Of a DNA stretch of 36,838 nt, positions 1 through 6,509 are shown one piece after another (the stretch's first letter is position 1; every line of letters starts with the position of its first letter). Source of the DNA: UBA6382 sp963617965 (GTDB lineage Bacteria > Bacteroidota > Bacteroidia > Bacteroidales > Bacteroidaceae). The stretch lies in contig CAVEQO010000025.1 in NCBI GenBank assembly GCA_963617965.1, positions 1 to 36,838 on the forward strand. Reading direction: 5' to 3'. The notes under the pieces are model-generated. The model made no database searches and was not told where the DNA came from. It saw only the letters and a list, made by a program, of their open reading frames with translations. Position numbers and translations under genes: made by a program.

Positions 1-1
1 C

Positions 2-76
2 GGAGAGTTGCTTTTGGCAAGTCTTCCCACGTCAAAGGATCATGTTCCCTCAGACATGGAGGTGAGGGTTAAGTGA
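2..76 (+). other. possible 3' end of an unidentified gene
   Basis: One plus-strand frame is open from the window edge to a TGA at 74-76 (24 codons), and a second frame is open to a TAA at 70-72. Neither tail resembles a family I recognise, and the stretch is too short to prove coding. The repeat block shared with position 2017 begins at 73, immediately after. Confidence 0.15.
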
Positions 77-159
77 AAATTTCCTGTTCCGCTTTGGAAT
101 ATCTTTGAAAAAGATTGTCTTTGTAAAAGATTGTCTTTGTAAAAGATATTCGTAAAGGT

Positions 160-459
160 ATGATTTTAAAGGATTTTATAGACAGGGAAAAGGATAAAGA
201 GCGGCTTTGCGCGGCATTGGACAGGCCCGACTGCCAGCTTATTGTGGTGTATGGGCGGCGCAGGATAGGCAAGTCGGCATTGCGGATTTTACAGCAAAAT
301 CCGCAATACAAAGGTAACTGTAGTTATACGACAATGCAAGTTTTGCGGGAAATTATCTGCATAATGTGTGGTTTTGTATTCGGATGCTGCAAAGTTAATG
401 TTTTGTCATGTATAAATGATGGAATTGCCGGAAATTGTAGTTTCATCACCTGTAAATGA
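160..459 (+). pseudogene. truncated COG1672-type ATPase, 5' fragment
   Basis: The first 41 codons are nearly identical to the start of the intact ATPase at 2088 and include the Walker A motif GRRRIGKS. At 280-283 the frame runs into the palindromic leader of another ATPase and continues through unrelated sequence to a stop at 457-459. There is no Walker B, no sensor and no DUF234 part. The promoter box that reads TATCTTTG before the intact gene reads TGTCTTTG here, in both copies of the 16-bp duplication, so expression is probably lost. I regard it as a remnant, not a 99-residue protein. Confidence 0.8.
309..339 (-). promoter_or_regulatory. duplicate of the fourth ATPase promoter
   Basis: On the minus strand, TTG (339-337), a 20-nt spacer and TACCTTTG (316-309) are followed by a palindrome with 11-bp arms (280-290 and 296-306). 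This copies the promoter and leader at 6252-6311. Here it would read backward across the ATPase fragment, where no minus-strand gene is convincing. Confidence 0.5.
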
Positions 460-498
460 CGAAGTCGGGCAGAGGGGATGCCTGTCACGTGTAAATGA
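406..498 (+). repeat. three TCA-N8-TGA palindromic units, 39-40 bp apart
   Basis: Units at 406-419, 446-459 and 485-498 share the core T(A/G)TAAATGA inside TCA-N8-TGA. Starts are 40 and 39 bp apart, about four helical turns. The equivalent place at 6350 holds only one half of this motif (CATGTATAAA). The pattern resembles an operator array for a dimeric DNA-binding protein, but no gene is attached to it here. Confidence 0.5.
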
Positions 499-569
499 CG
501 GTATGTTTTTAACCGTATTTTCCCTGCCTTGCCCACGTTCATGGATGCGTAATCAATATATTTTCAAAT

Positions 570-608
570 ATGGAAAGAAAGACAATATACTTGCCCCGGG
601 TCAAATAA
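570..608 (+). pseudogene. DegT aminotransferase start fragment
   Basis: Eight codons encode MERKTIYL, as at the start of the DegT gene at 6510, with the same upstream TTCAAAT. The frame then diverges and stops at 606-608. This marks the right end of the collapsed cassette copy. It is too short to encode anything functional. Confidence 0.7.
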
Positions 609-650
609 TGTGCAATTCCATCGTTCCCATATAATCCCTTTCCAAACTAA

Positions 651-752
651 CGAAACAGTCATGTTGCATCTGTTTCGTGCATATTTTAGCCAAAACAGCA
701 CGAAACAGATGCAAGATTGGCGGTTTTTTGCACGAAACTCGTGCAAAAAACC
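651..752 (+). repeat. palindrome array in the first ATPase leader
   Basis: A perfect 17-bp inverted repeat has arms at 664-680 and 698-714. A second, with 14-bp arms at 722-735 and 739-752 and a 3-nt loop, abuts the promoter. The core CGAAAC recurs at 651, 701 and 733, and as the inverse at 672; the two nearest the promoter are 32 bp apart. The array ends directly before the -7 box and could occlude or recruit polymerase. Confidence 0.75.
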
Positions 753-761
753 TTAACTTTG
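728..761 (+). promoter_or_regulatory. promoter of the first ATPase
   Basis: TTG at 728-730 and TAACTTTG at 754-761 fit the Bacteroidetes -33/-7 pattern with a somewhat long 23-nt spacer. Transcription would start near 768, so the ATG at 779, not the upstream in-frame one at 677, must be the translation start. Confidence 0.65.
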
Positions 762-778
762 CAGAAAAAGCGAAGCTG

Positions 779-1948
779 ATGGAACAGTTGTTTGAATATT
801 TTCACAGGAAGCTTCGGGAGACTCCTGTAGACCTGATTCGTTACAAATATGCAAGAATAGAATGGGGCGTACATGCATTGGGATTGGTTGGCCCACGCGG
901 TGTCGGCAAATCGACAATGCTTTTACAACATATAAAACAGCATCTGGATGAGAACAATACTCTCTATGTGTCAGCCGATCAGTTGTATTTTGCATCACAC
1001 ACGCTTGTGGGGCTGGCCGACAAGTTCTACAAAGCAGGAGGCAAACACCTGTTTGTTGATGAAATACACAAATATGGAGGGTGGTCTACAGAGGTCAAGC
1101 AAATCTTCGACAGCTATTCTGACTTGCAGATAGTGATATCAGGCTCCTCTATTCTTGACATTACCAAAGGTATGGCAGACCTTAGCCGCCGTGTGCCTAT
1201 CTATGAAATGCAGGGGTTGTCGTTCAGGGAATATCTGCACCTGTTTCATGGCCTTAAGGTGGATGTCAGGGAAATAAAAGATATCCTGCAACACCACTAT
1301 GAGATACCGGGAGTGGAGCACCCGTTACCGTTATTCCAAGACTACCTGAGACGCGGATATTATCCTTTTGGGCGCGATGCAGCCTACGACATGGAACTTG
1401 CACAAGTGGTGGCACAAACAATGGAGAGCGACATCCCCTTGTATCTGAATACAAACGTGTCTGTAGGCAGGAAGCTGAAGCATTTGCTCATGGCAGTGGC
1501 CGAGAGTGTGCCGTTTAAACCTGTGATGCAGAAATTGGCGGATGTGACGGGCATAAGCCGCAACTACATACAGGACTATCTGATGCATATGGAGCGTGCA
1601 GGAATGATTGCCCAATTGCGTGACGCTGTCGGCGGGATTCGCGGTTTGGGAAAAACAGAAAAAATTTATCTGGACAACCCAAACCTTATCTACGTGCTTT
1701 CTCCCCAAAAGGCAAACATTGGCAATGTGCGCGAAACTTTCTTTATGAACCAGACAAGAGTTGTCGGTGATGTCATGTGCTCGCCTGTATCTGATTTTTA
1801 TGTTGATGGCATGACGTTTGAAATTGGTGGGCGAAAAAAAGGGAAAAAGCAAATAACGGATGTCGACAACGGTTTTGTTGTAAAGGATGACATAGAAATG
1901 GGACATTCAAATATTTTGCCTCTATGGGCATTCGGACTACTTTATTGA
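779..1948 (+). CDS. AAA+ ATPase, COG1373-like (DUF4143 type)
   Basis: A 389-residue predicted cytoplasmic P-loop ATPase. Walker A GPRGVGKST spans residues 38-46, Walker B LFVDE residues 91-95, and a sensor-1-like VISGSS follows. The C-terminal third has the DUF4143 layout: a winged-helix-like section with GISRNYIQDYL, then DFYVDG and FEIGGRKKGKKQ near the end, resembling the D...ExK core of PD-(D/E)XK nucleases, though with a poor fit. The family is abundant in Bacteroidetes and its substrate is unknown. The gene stands alone behind its own promoter and palindromes. Start chosen at 779 because the promoter lies at 754-761. Confidence 0.8.
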   Translation: MEQLFEYFHRKLRETPVDLIRYKYARIEWGVHALGLVGPRGVGKSTMLLQHIKQHLDENNTLYVSADQLYFASHTLVGLADKFYKAGGKHLFVDEIHKYGGWSTEVKQIFDSYSDLQIVISGSSILDITKGMADLSRRVPIYEMQGLSFREYLHLFHGLKVDVREIKDILQHHYEIPGVEHPLPLFQDYLRRGYYPFGRDAAYDMELAQVVAQTMESDIPLYLNTNVSVGRKLKHLLMAVAESVPFKPVMQKLADVTGISRNYIQDYLMHMERAGMIAQLRDAVGGIRGLGKTEKIYLDNPNLIYVLSPQKANIGNVRETFFMNQTRVVGDVMCSPVSDFYVDGMTFEIGGRKKGKKQITDVDNGFVVKDDIEMGHSNILPLWAFGLLY

Positions 1949-1972
1949 TTCTGCAGTTGTCCCGAACTGTTT

Positions 1973-1988
1973 TGGGGACTTCGCCCCA
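1973..1988 (+). terminator. weak hairpin after the first ATPase
   Basis: TGGGG (1973-1977) and CCCCA (1984-1988) can pair around a 6-nt loop, followed by TGGTTTTG. It is 25 bp past the stop codon. The stem is short and the T tract poor, so termination is uncertain. Confidence 0.25.
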
Positions 1989-2016
1989 TGGTTTTGCAAA
2001 CGAAGCCAACCGGTAT

Positions 2017-2210
2017 GTGAAAAATTCCTGTTCCGCTTTGGAATATCTTTGAAAAAGATTATCTTTGTAAAAGATATTCGTAAAGGTATGATTTTAAAGG
2101 ATTTTATAGACAGGGAAAAGGATAAAGAGCGGCTTTGCGCAGCTTTGGACAGACCCGACTGCCAGTTCATTGTGGTGTATGGGCGGCGCAGGATAGGCAA
2201 GTCGGCGTTG
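2017..2210 (+). repeat. intact counterpart of the left repeat block
   Basis: This block holds the promoter and first 41 codons of the COG1672-type ATPase and matches 73-282. Differences are scattered substitutions plus the absence of the 16-bp duplication, so the copies are old enough to have drifted. Confidence 0.85.
2037..2076 (+). promoter_or_regulatory. promoter with 16-bp palindromic tandem repeat
   Basis: TTTG (2037-2040), a 19-nt spacer and TATCTTTG (2060-2067) form a near-ideal Bacteroidetes promoter. Two tandem 16-bp units starting ATCTTTG at 2045 and 2061 overlap it; each is a small palindrome (ATCTTT/AAAGAT). GAATATCTTT (2041-2050) and AAAGATATTC (2070-2079) form a 10-bp inverted repeat around the -7 box. 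The ATG at 2088 follows about 15 nt after the expected transcript start. Confidence 0.8.
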
Positions 2211-3479
2211 ATAAAACACGTGCTCAAACCGGGTCGGGACTTGTACTTTCTGAGCGACCAGACATCAGAGCAGAACCAACGGCAGCTGTTTGCCAACATG
2301 GTCGCCGCCCTTGTCGACGGTTTCGACAAGGTGAGTTATCCGGACTGGGAAACGTTGCTGAGAGCGATGAACAACCAGTTGGACGAGCGGCTTGCCGTGT
2401 GTTGGGACGAGTTTCCCTATATGGTGAAAAGTTGCCCTTCGCTGCCATCCGTATTGCAGAAGTTGCTGAACTTGCGCATTTTCAAGTTTGACCTGATACT
2501 GTGCGGCTCGTCACAACAGCTTATGTATAGCTGCGTGTTTGACAAGAAGTCACCCCTGTATGGTTTGGCGGATGAGGTGATGAAACTTGCCCCTATACCG
2601 GCACGCTACATGGCCGGGGCTATGGGGTGTGAAGCGGAACAGGCGGTGAAAGAGTATGCCGTTTGGGGAGGTGTACCCCGTTATTGGGAACTGCGCAAGG
2701 ATTATTCCGACTGCGACTCTGCCATAAGAGGGCTGTTGCTTGACCCGCAAGGCATATTGTCGGAAGAACCCCAACGCCTGTTGCGCGACGACATGCGCGA
2801 TACCGTCCAGATGGCGACGTTGCTTTCAATTATAGGCAACGGGGCGAACAAACTGTCAGAGATTGCCGCAAGGGCAGGAAGGGCGGCAAACGACATAACT
2901 GAGCCGTTGAAGAAATTGCGCGACCTGGGTTATGTGCGCCGCGAGATACCATTCGGTGAAAACGAGCGCAACAGCAAGAGGGGGCTGTATTTTGTGAATG
3001 ACAACCTGTTCAAGTTCTTCTACCGTTTTGTGGCCCCTTATGCATCGGTGCTGGAACTTGGGGCTGTGGACGCTGTGATGAATACCGTGAAATCACAAAT
3101 GCCATCCTATGTGGGCGATTGCTGGGAGGAGTTGTGCAGACGTTTTGTAAGCGGGAATGTGATAGACGGCATTCTGTATGGCAAGGCCTCGCGCTGGTGG
3201 GGCAAGATCTTTGCGGATGACAAGCCGGAAGGCGAGATGGCGGAACTCGATGTCGTGGCGGAATCGTTTGACAAAAAGCACATTCTGATAGGCGAATGCA
3301 AATGGACAGGCACGGAAGATGCGGAAAGGCTTTACGGCAGGCTGCAATATGTCGCCAGATTTTTGCCGTTTGCAAAACGCAGGCAGGTACACTTTGCCGT
3401 ATTTGCCAAGGTGAAGCCCATGAATTGCAACGGCAAGACCGTGTTTCTTCCACATGATGTCATGGGCAGGAGTTTCTGA
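2088..3479 (+). CDS. AAA+ ATPase, COG1672 type with DUF234-like C-terminus
   Basis: A 463-residue predicted ATPase of the archaeal-type P-loop family (PF01637-like). Walker A GRRRIGKS is at residues 32-39 and Walker B LAVCWDE at 102-108; LILCGSS is the likely sensor 1. The middle includes a helix-turn-helix-like section (NKLSEIAARAGRAANDI). The C-terminal part carries ELD (386-388) and GECKW (402-406), a clear PD-(D/E)XK-like pattern as in DUF234 proteins. Physiological role of the family is unknown. Start chosen at 2088 because the promoter covers the upstream in-frame ATG at 2049. A broken copy of its 5' end lies at 160. Confidence 0.85.
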   Translation: MILKDFIDREKDKERLCAALDRPDCQFIVVYGRRRIGKSALIKHVLKPGRDLYFLSDQTSEQNQRQLFANMVAALVDGFDKVSYPDWETLLRAMNNQLDERLAVCWDEFPYMVKSCPSLPSVLQKLLNLRIFKFDLILCGSSQQLMYSCVFDKKSPLYGLADEVMKLAPIPARYMAGAMGCEAEQAVKEYAVWGGVPRYWELRKDYSDCDSAIRGLLLDPQGILSEEPQRLLRDDMRDTVQMATLLSIIGNGANKLSEIAARAGRAANDITEPLKKLRDLGYVRREIPFGENERNSKRGLYFVNDNLFKFFYRFVAPYASVLELGAVDAVMNTVKSQMPSYVGDCWEELCRRFVSGNVIDGILYGKASRWWGKIFADDKPEGEMAELDVVAESFDKKHILIGECKWTGTEDAERLYGRLQYVARFLPFAKRRQVHFAVFAKVKPMNCNGKTVFLPHDVMGRSF

Positions 3480-3496
3480 ACACCGAGCGGCAGCTT

Positions 3497-3591
3497 GACG
3501 AATTGACGTTCGTCAGAAAAAGTGTGTGATTTGCCTGATTATTCGTCAAGATAAATGTATATTTGCACTCGGTATTCGTCAGAAAAAGTGT
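3497..3591 (+). repeat. 33-bp tandem repeat in the third ATPase leader
   Basis: TTCGTCAGAAAAAGTGT occurs at 3509-3525 and exactly again at 3575-3591. A degenerate copy (TTCGTCAAGATAAATGT) sits at 3542-3558, so the period is exactly 33 bp. An inverted GACGAA at 3497-3502 pairs with the first unit. The promoter -7 box lies in the second unit and the third unit is in the transcribed leader, ending 6 bp before the ATG. Only three units and no constant-repeat/variable-spacer structure: not CRISPR. Confidence 0.85.
3531..3565 (+). promoter_or_regulatory. promoter of the third ATPase
   Basis: TTG (3531-3533), 24-nt spacer, then TATATTTG (3558-3565), a full match to TAnnTTTG. It sits inside the 33-bp tandem repeat. 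Transcript start is expected near 3572, which excludes the in-frame ATG at 3526. Confidence 0.65.
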
Positions 3592-3597
3592 AAATGC

Positions 3598-4893
3598 ATG
3601 AAGCGGGACTTATATGAAAAACTACTGGAATGGAAAAACAATGCCGGCAGGAAACCATTGATAGTCAATGGAGCACGTCAGGTCGGGAAGACTTATCTCC
3701 TGCAGGAATTCGGGCAAAAGGAATACAAGAAAACGGCTTTTTTCAGTCTGGACCGCAATCCGATGGCGGCACGCGTATTTGAGCAAGGTGCATCCGTGTC
3801 GGATATTTTGCTTTCGCTGTCTGCTATCAGCAATATAGACATTACGCCACACGACACGCTCATCGTCCTTGACGAGATACAAGATTGCCCCAAGGCACTG
3901 GAGGCTCTTAAATTTTTTTGTGAAGACGCTCCAGACTATCATGTGGTGGTGGCAGGCTCTCTGCTGGGACTGTCGCTACACAATAGCGTGTCGTATCCTG
4001 TAGGCAAAGTGGATGAGCTGCGGCTTTATCCCATGACATTTTCGGAATTTCTGGAAGCAGCGGGAAAGGGCCGAATGGCAGAAATACTGAAAAGCGGTAA
4101 CTGGACAGTCATAAGCATATTCGGTGAAGAGTGTGTAAAACTGCTCAGACAATACTATTATGTCGGAGGAATGCCGGCTGCAGTTTTGGCCTTTGTCGAG
4201 CAGAGGGGGCTGCAAACTGTCCGACAAATCCAGCAACAGATCATACGCGACTACCGCAGGGATTTTTCCAAACATGCCCCAGCCAACGAGGTGCCACGCA
4301 TCAACATGGTGTGGGACAGTATTCCTGCCCAACTTGCCAAAGAGAACAAAAAATTCATTTACGGTGTCCTGCGCAAAGGGGCGCGTGCCACAGAATTCGA
4401 ACTCGCCATCCAATGGCTCATAGATGCCGGGCTCGCCTACAAGGTGATGCGTGTCAACAGTCCACAAATGCCACTCAAGTTTTATGAGGACTTTAACGCT
4501 TTCAAACTTTTCATGCTTGATGTGGGCTTGGCAGGGGCCATGACGGACACCACGGCAGAAACCATGTTGACAGACAATCGTGTGTTTTCCGAATACAAAG
4601 GGGCTTTTACAGAATTGTATGTTTTCACTCAGCTGAAAACGTTGGGCATTCCCATTTACTACCACAGCATGAGCAACTCAACCGTTGAACTTGACTTTCT
4701 TCTGCAACTGAACGGGCGCGTGGTACCTGTTGAGGTTAAGGCCGAGACCAACGTGAAAGCCAAATCCATGCATACCTTCATAGTCAAGCACCCGGAGTTG
4801 ACGGGCATACGCTTTTCCATGCTTCCTTACCAGAAGCAAGACTGGCTGGTAAACATACCGCTATATGCCTGCATGATGGTTGATAAAGCATAA
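3598..4893 (+). CDS. AAA+ ATPase, COG1373 (DUF4143)
   Basis: A 431-residue member of the AAA_14/DUF4143 family. Walker A GARQVGKT is at residues 25-32, Walker B TLIVLDE at 87-93, and VVVAGSLLG the sensor-1 region. YVGGMPAAV in the middle is typical of the family. ELDFLL (from 364) and PVEVKAE (377-383) supply D366, E379 and K381 of a PD-(D/E)XK-like site. Full family length, no disruption. The role is unknown; neighbours are other ATPases of the same type, each with a separate promoter, so they are a collection and not an operon. Confidence 0.88.
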   Translation: MKRDLYEKLLEWKNNAGRKPLIVNGARQVGKTYLLQEFGQKEYKKTAFFSLDRNPMAARVFEQGASVSDILLSLSAISNIDITPHDTLIVLDEIQDCPKALEALKFFCEDAPDYHVVVAGSLLGLSLHNSVSYPVGKVDELRLYPMTFSEFLEAAGKGRMAEILKSGNWTVISIFGEECVKLLRQYYYVGGMPAAVLAFVEQRGLQTVRQIQQQIIRDYRRDFSKHAPANEVPRINMVWDSIPAQLAKENKKFIYGVLRKGARATEFELAIQWLIDAGLAYKVMRVNSPQMPLKFYEDFNAFKLFMLDVGLAGAMTDTTAETMLTDNRVFSEYKGAFTELYVFTQLKTLGIPIYYHSMSNSTVELDFLLQLNGRVVPVEVKAETNVKAKSMHTFIVKHPELTGIRFSMLPYQKQDWLVNIPLYACMMVDKA

Positions 4894-5011
4894 ATTTTCT
4901 GCCGGAAGAGGTAATCATGTTTTGCATAGAGCCAATGCAATTCTGCACGGAAGTCATGCAAGTTGTGTGCAAGGGATGGCTTTTTACTAAGGGAGTTGTG
5001 CCGCCGGCCGC

Positions 5012-6148
5012 TTACAGTCCTGCACTCCATAGCCGGTTCAGGAAATCCGATATGTACACGCATTCGATATTGCCTATGCGCCGGCTGATGCGGTCAAGAC
5101 TTACCATGACAGGGCGGCACTCCGGATAGTCTGCGGCGAAAGACTCCAGCCCTTTCAGGTGGCGGGGCAGAACCTCTTCGACAGACTTTATCTCTATGGC
5201 TATGCGTGCATCCCCGATCACAGCATCCACTTCCATGCCTGAATAGGTGCGCCAATAGGAAAGCCGCTCGCAGCTGTCTGTATAAGAAAGCCATGCCCGC
5301 AACTCCTGCATGACGAAATGCTCAAAGGCGTGCCCGTAGTCGGGTGTCCCCCTCACCAGTTCCTTGCGATGCAGCAGGTGGTTGGCAATCCCCACGTCAA
5401 AGTAGTAGAAACGGGGGGCCTGGACGAGTCTGCGCTTGAGGGTCTTGGTGTAAGCCGGAACTTTGAAGCCTATTAGAGTATCTTCGAGTATCTCAAAATA
5501 GTTTGCTACGGTGTTCGCACTTACACCACAGTCCTGTGCAATGTTGTTGTTGTTGATCATCTCGCCGTCTGTCAGTGCAGCCACTTCGAGAAAACGCTGA
5601 AACGAACTGAGATTGCGTACCAGAGCCTCTTCCTTGATCTCCTCTTTCAGATAAACGTCTATGTAGGCCGAGAGCCGCCGGTCCGGATTCTTAGCCAAGT
5701 AGTGCGGCGGCAACATACCGTAGTTTATCGCCTTGTTGAGATCGAAATCAGGAATCTCGGCACTGACCAAGGGGAACAGGTATACAGGGCAGGCTCTGCC
5801 GCCCAAGGTGTTGTAGCCTTTCCTCTTCAACTTCCGGGCACTCGAGCCGCAGAGAACAAACACCAGCTTTCTACCGGATATCAGCCGGTGTACTTCGTTG
5901 AGCAGTTCGGGGACTTCCGGTATCTCGTCGATAATGACCAGGGTGCCTTCTGCTTTGTCACAGAGCATATCGTACAGCAACGAGGGCGAATGCGAGAACC
6001 GGTGCTTGAGGGTTGTGTCCAGCAAGTCAATATAGATGCTGTCCGGATATTTATGTCTGAGAAATGTACTTTTGCCCGTCTGGCGTGCTCCGAACAGGAA
6101 AATACTGTCTTCGGGGACTTCGTCCATTCTGCATAGTCTTTTATACAT
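5012..6148 (-). CDS. AAA+ ATPase, COG1373 (DUF4143)
   Basis: A 378-residue ATPase convergent with the preceding gene; the 118 bp between them hold no gene, only scattered ATGCAA/TTGCAT motifs. Walker A GARQTGKS is at residues 20-27, Walker B TLVIIDE at 69-75, VFVLCGSSAR the sensor-1 region. MEVDAVI (305-311) and IAIEIKS (316-322) give D308, E319 and K321 of a PD-(D/E)XK-like motif. The longest frame starts with a TTG at 6283, but that codon lies in the -7 box; the ATG at 6148, just before the P-loop domain, is the likely start. Confidence 0.85.
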   Translation of the reverse strand: MYKRLCRMDEVPEDSIFLFGARQTGKSTFLRHKYPDSIYIDLLDTTLKHRFSHSPSLLYDMLCDKAEGTLVIIDEIPEVPELLNEVHRLISGRKLVFVLCGSSARKLKRKGYNTLGGRACPVYLFPLVSAEIPDFDLNKAINYGMLPPHYLAKNPDRRLSAYIDVYLKEEIKEEALVRNLSSFQRFLEVAALTDGEMINNNNIAQDCGVSANTVANYFEILEDTLIGFKVPAYTKTLKRRLVQAPRFYYFDVGIANHLLHRKELVRGTPDYGHAFEHFVMQELRAWLSYTDSCERLSYWRTYSGMEVDAVIGDARIAIEIKSVEEVLPRHLKGLESFAADYPECRPVMVSLDRISRRIGNIECVYISDFLNRLWSAGL

Positions 6149-6201
6149 ACTGCTGATATTTTTGGTTGCCGTTACTTGCTCTGCCTGCGCTGCTTTGGCT
6201 G

Positions 6202-6278
6202 GCAAAAACCGCAGTGGTGTTGCGGATTTTGCGTGAAAATCCTCAGTAGCGTTGCGGATTTTACAGCAAAATCCGCAA
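6202..6278 (-). repeat. palindromic 32-bp tandem repeat in the fourth ATPase leader
   Basis: GTTGCGGATTTT occurs at 6219-6230 and 6251-6262, a 32-bp period. The promoter-proximal unit is a perfect palindrome with 11-bp arms (6252-6262, 6268-6278) and a 5-nt loop. The next has 7-bp arms (6224-6230, 6236-6242), and GCAAAAACCGCA (6202-6213) pairs with 6221-6232 with one mismatch. All lie in the expected transcribed leader, so they could act on DNA or as RNA hairpins. Confidence 0.8.
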
Positions 6279-6280
6279 TA

Positions 6281-6311
6281 CAAAGGTAATTGTATTTGTA
6301 TGATAATGCAA
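6281..6311 (-). promoter_or_regulatory. promoter of the fourth ATPase
   Basis: On the minus strand TTG (6311-6309), 20-nt spacer, TACCTTTG (6288-6281). Transcription would begin near 6274, inside the palindrome, giving a leader of about 125 nt before the ATG at 6148. Confidence 0.7.
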
Positions 6312-6509
6312 GTTTCGGTGGGTGTTATCTGCTGATTGTTAACATTTTTTCATGTATAAAGGCCGTCAGGACGCGATACGGCGTGCCGACGGAAGCCGAA
6401 AAAGTTTTTCCCGTGGCTGTATAAGGCACTGGAACAGTCATGTGACGAGTCCGGGGACGGGAGTCGTGGACAGGCGATGATCATGGAACAAATTACTTAA
6501 TCTTCAAAT
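6312..6509. other. intergenic region before DegT
   Basis: With the leader at 6149-6311 this forms a 361-bp gap between divergent genes. I see no open frame of interest, no TAnnTTTG box for the plus strand and no clear terminator. Its right end (6500-6533) matches 560-593. A single TCATGTATAAA half-motif near 6349 corresponds to the three-unit array at 406-498. Confidence 0.5.

Larger units (their letters stand above)
73..608 (+). repeat. collapsed copy of the ATPase-DegT cassette
   Basis: Bases 73-282 match 2017-2210 almost base for base apart from a 16-bp insertion. From 280 the sequence switches to near identity with 6252-6315, the leader of the fourth ATPase. After a diverged middle, 560-593 matches 6500-6533 at the DegT start. 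The order is that expected if 2211-6252 were deleted from the present locus; both breakpoints carry GCGTTG (GCATTG here). I infer an old tandem duplication whose left copy lost its interior and then decayed. The 16-bp unit at 109-124 is repeated at 125-140. Confidence 0.8.

Noticed and set aside
416..634. 72-codon plus-strand frame
   Set aside because: Crosses the repeat array and the DegT fragment; no family resemblance.
3497..3591. CRISPR-like repeats
   Set aside because: Only three units, one degenerate, with the promoter and start codon inside; no variable spacers and no cas genes.
6281..6283. TTG start giving a 423-residue fourth ATPase
   Set aside because: The codon lies in the TACCTTTG -7 box, so it would not be transcribed; the extra residues only translate the palindromes.
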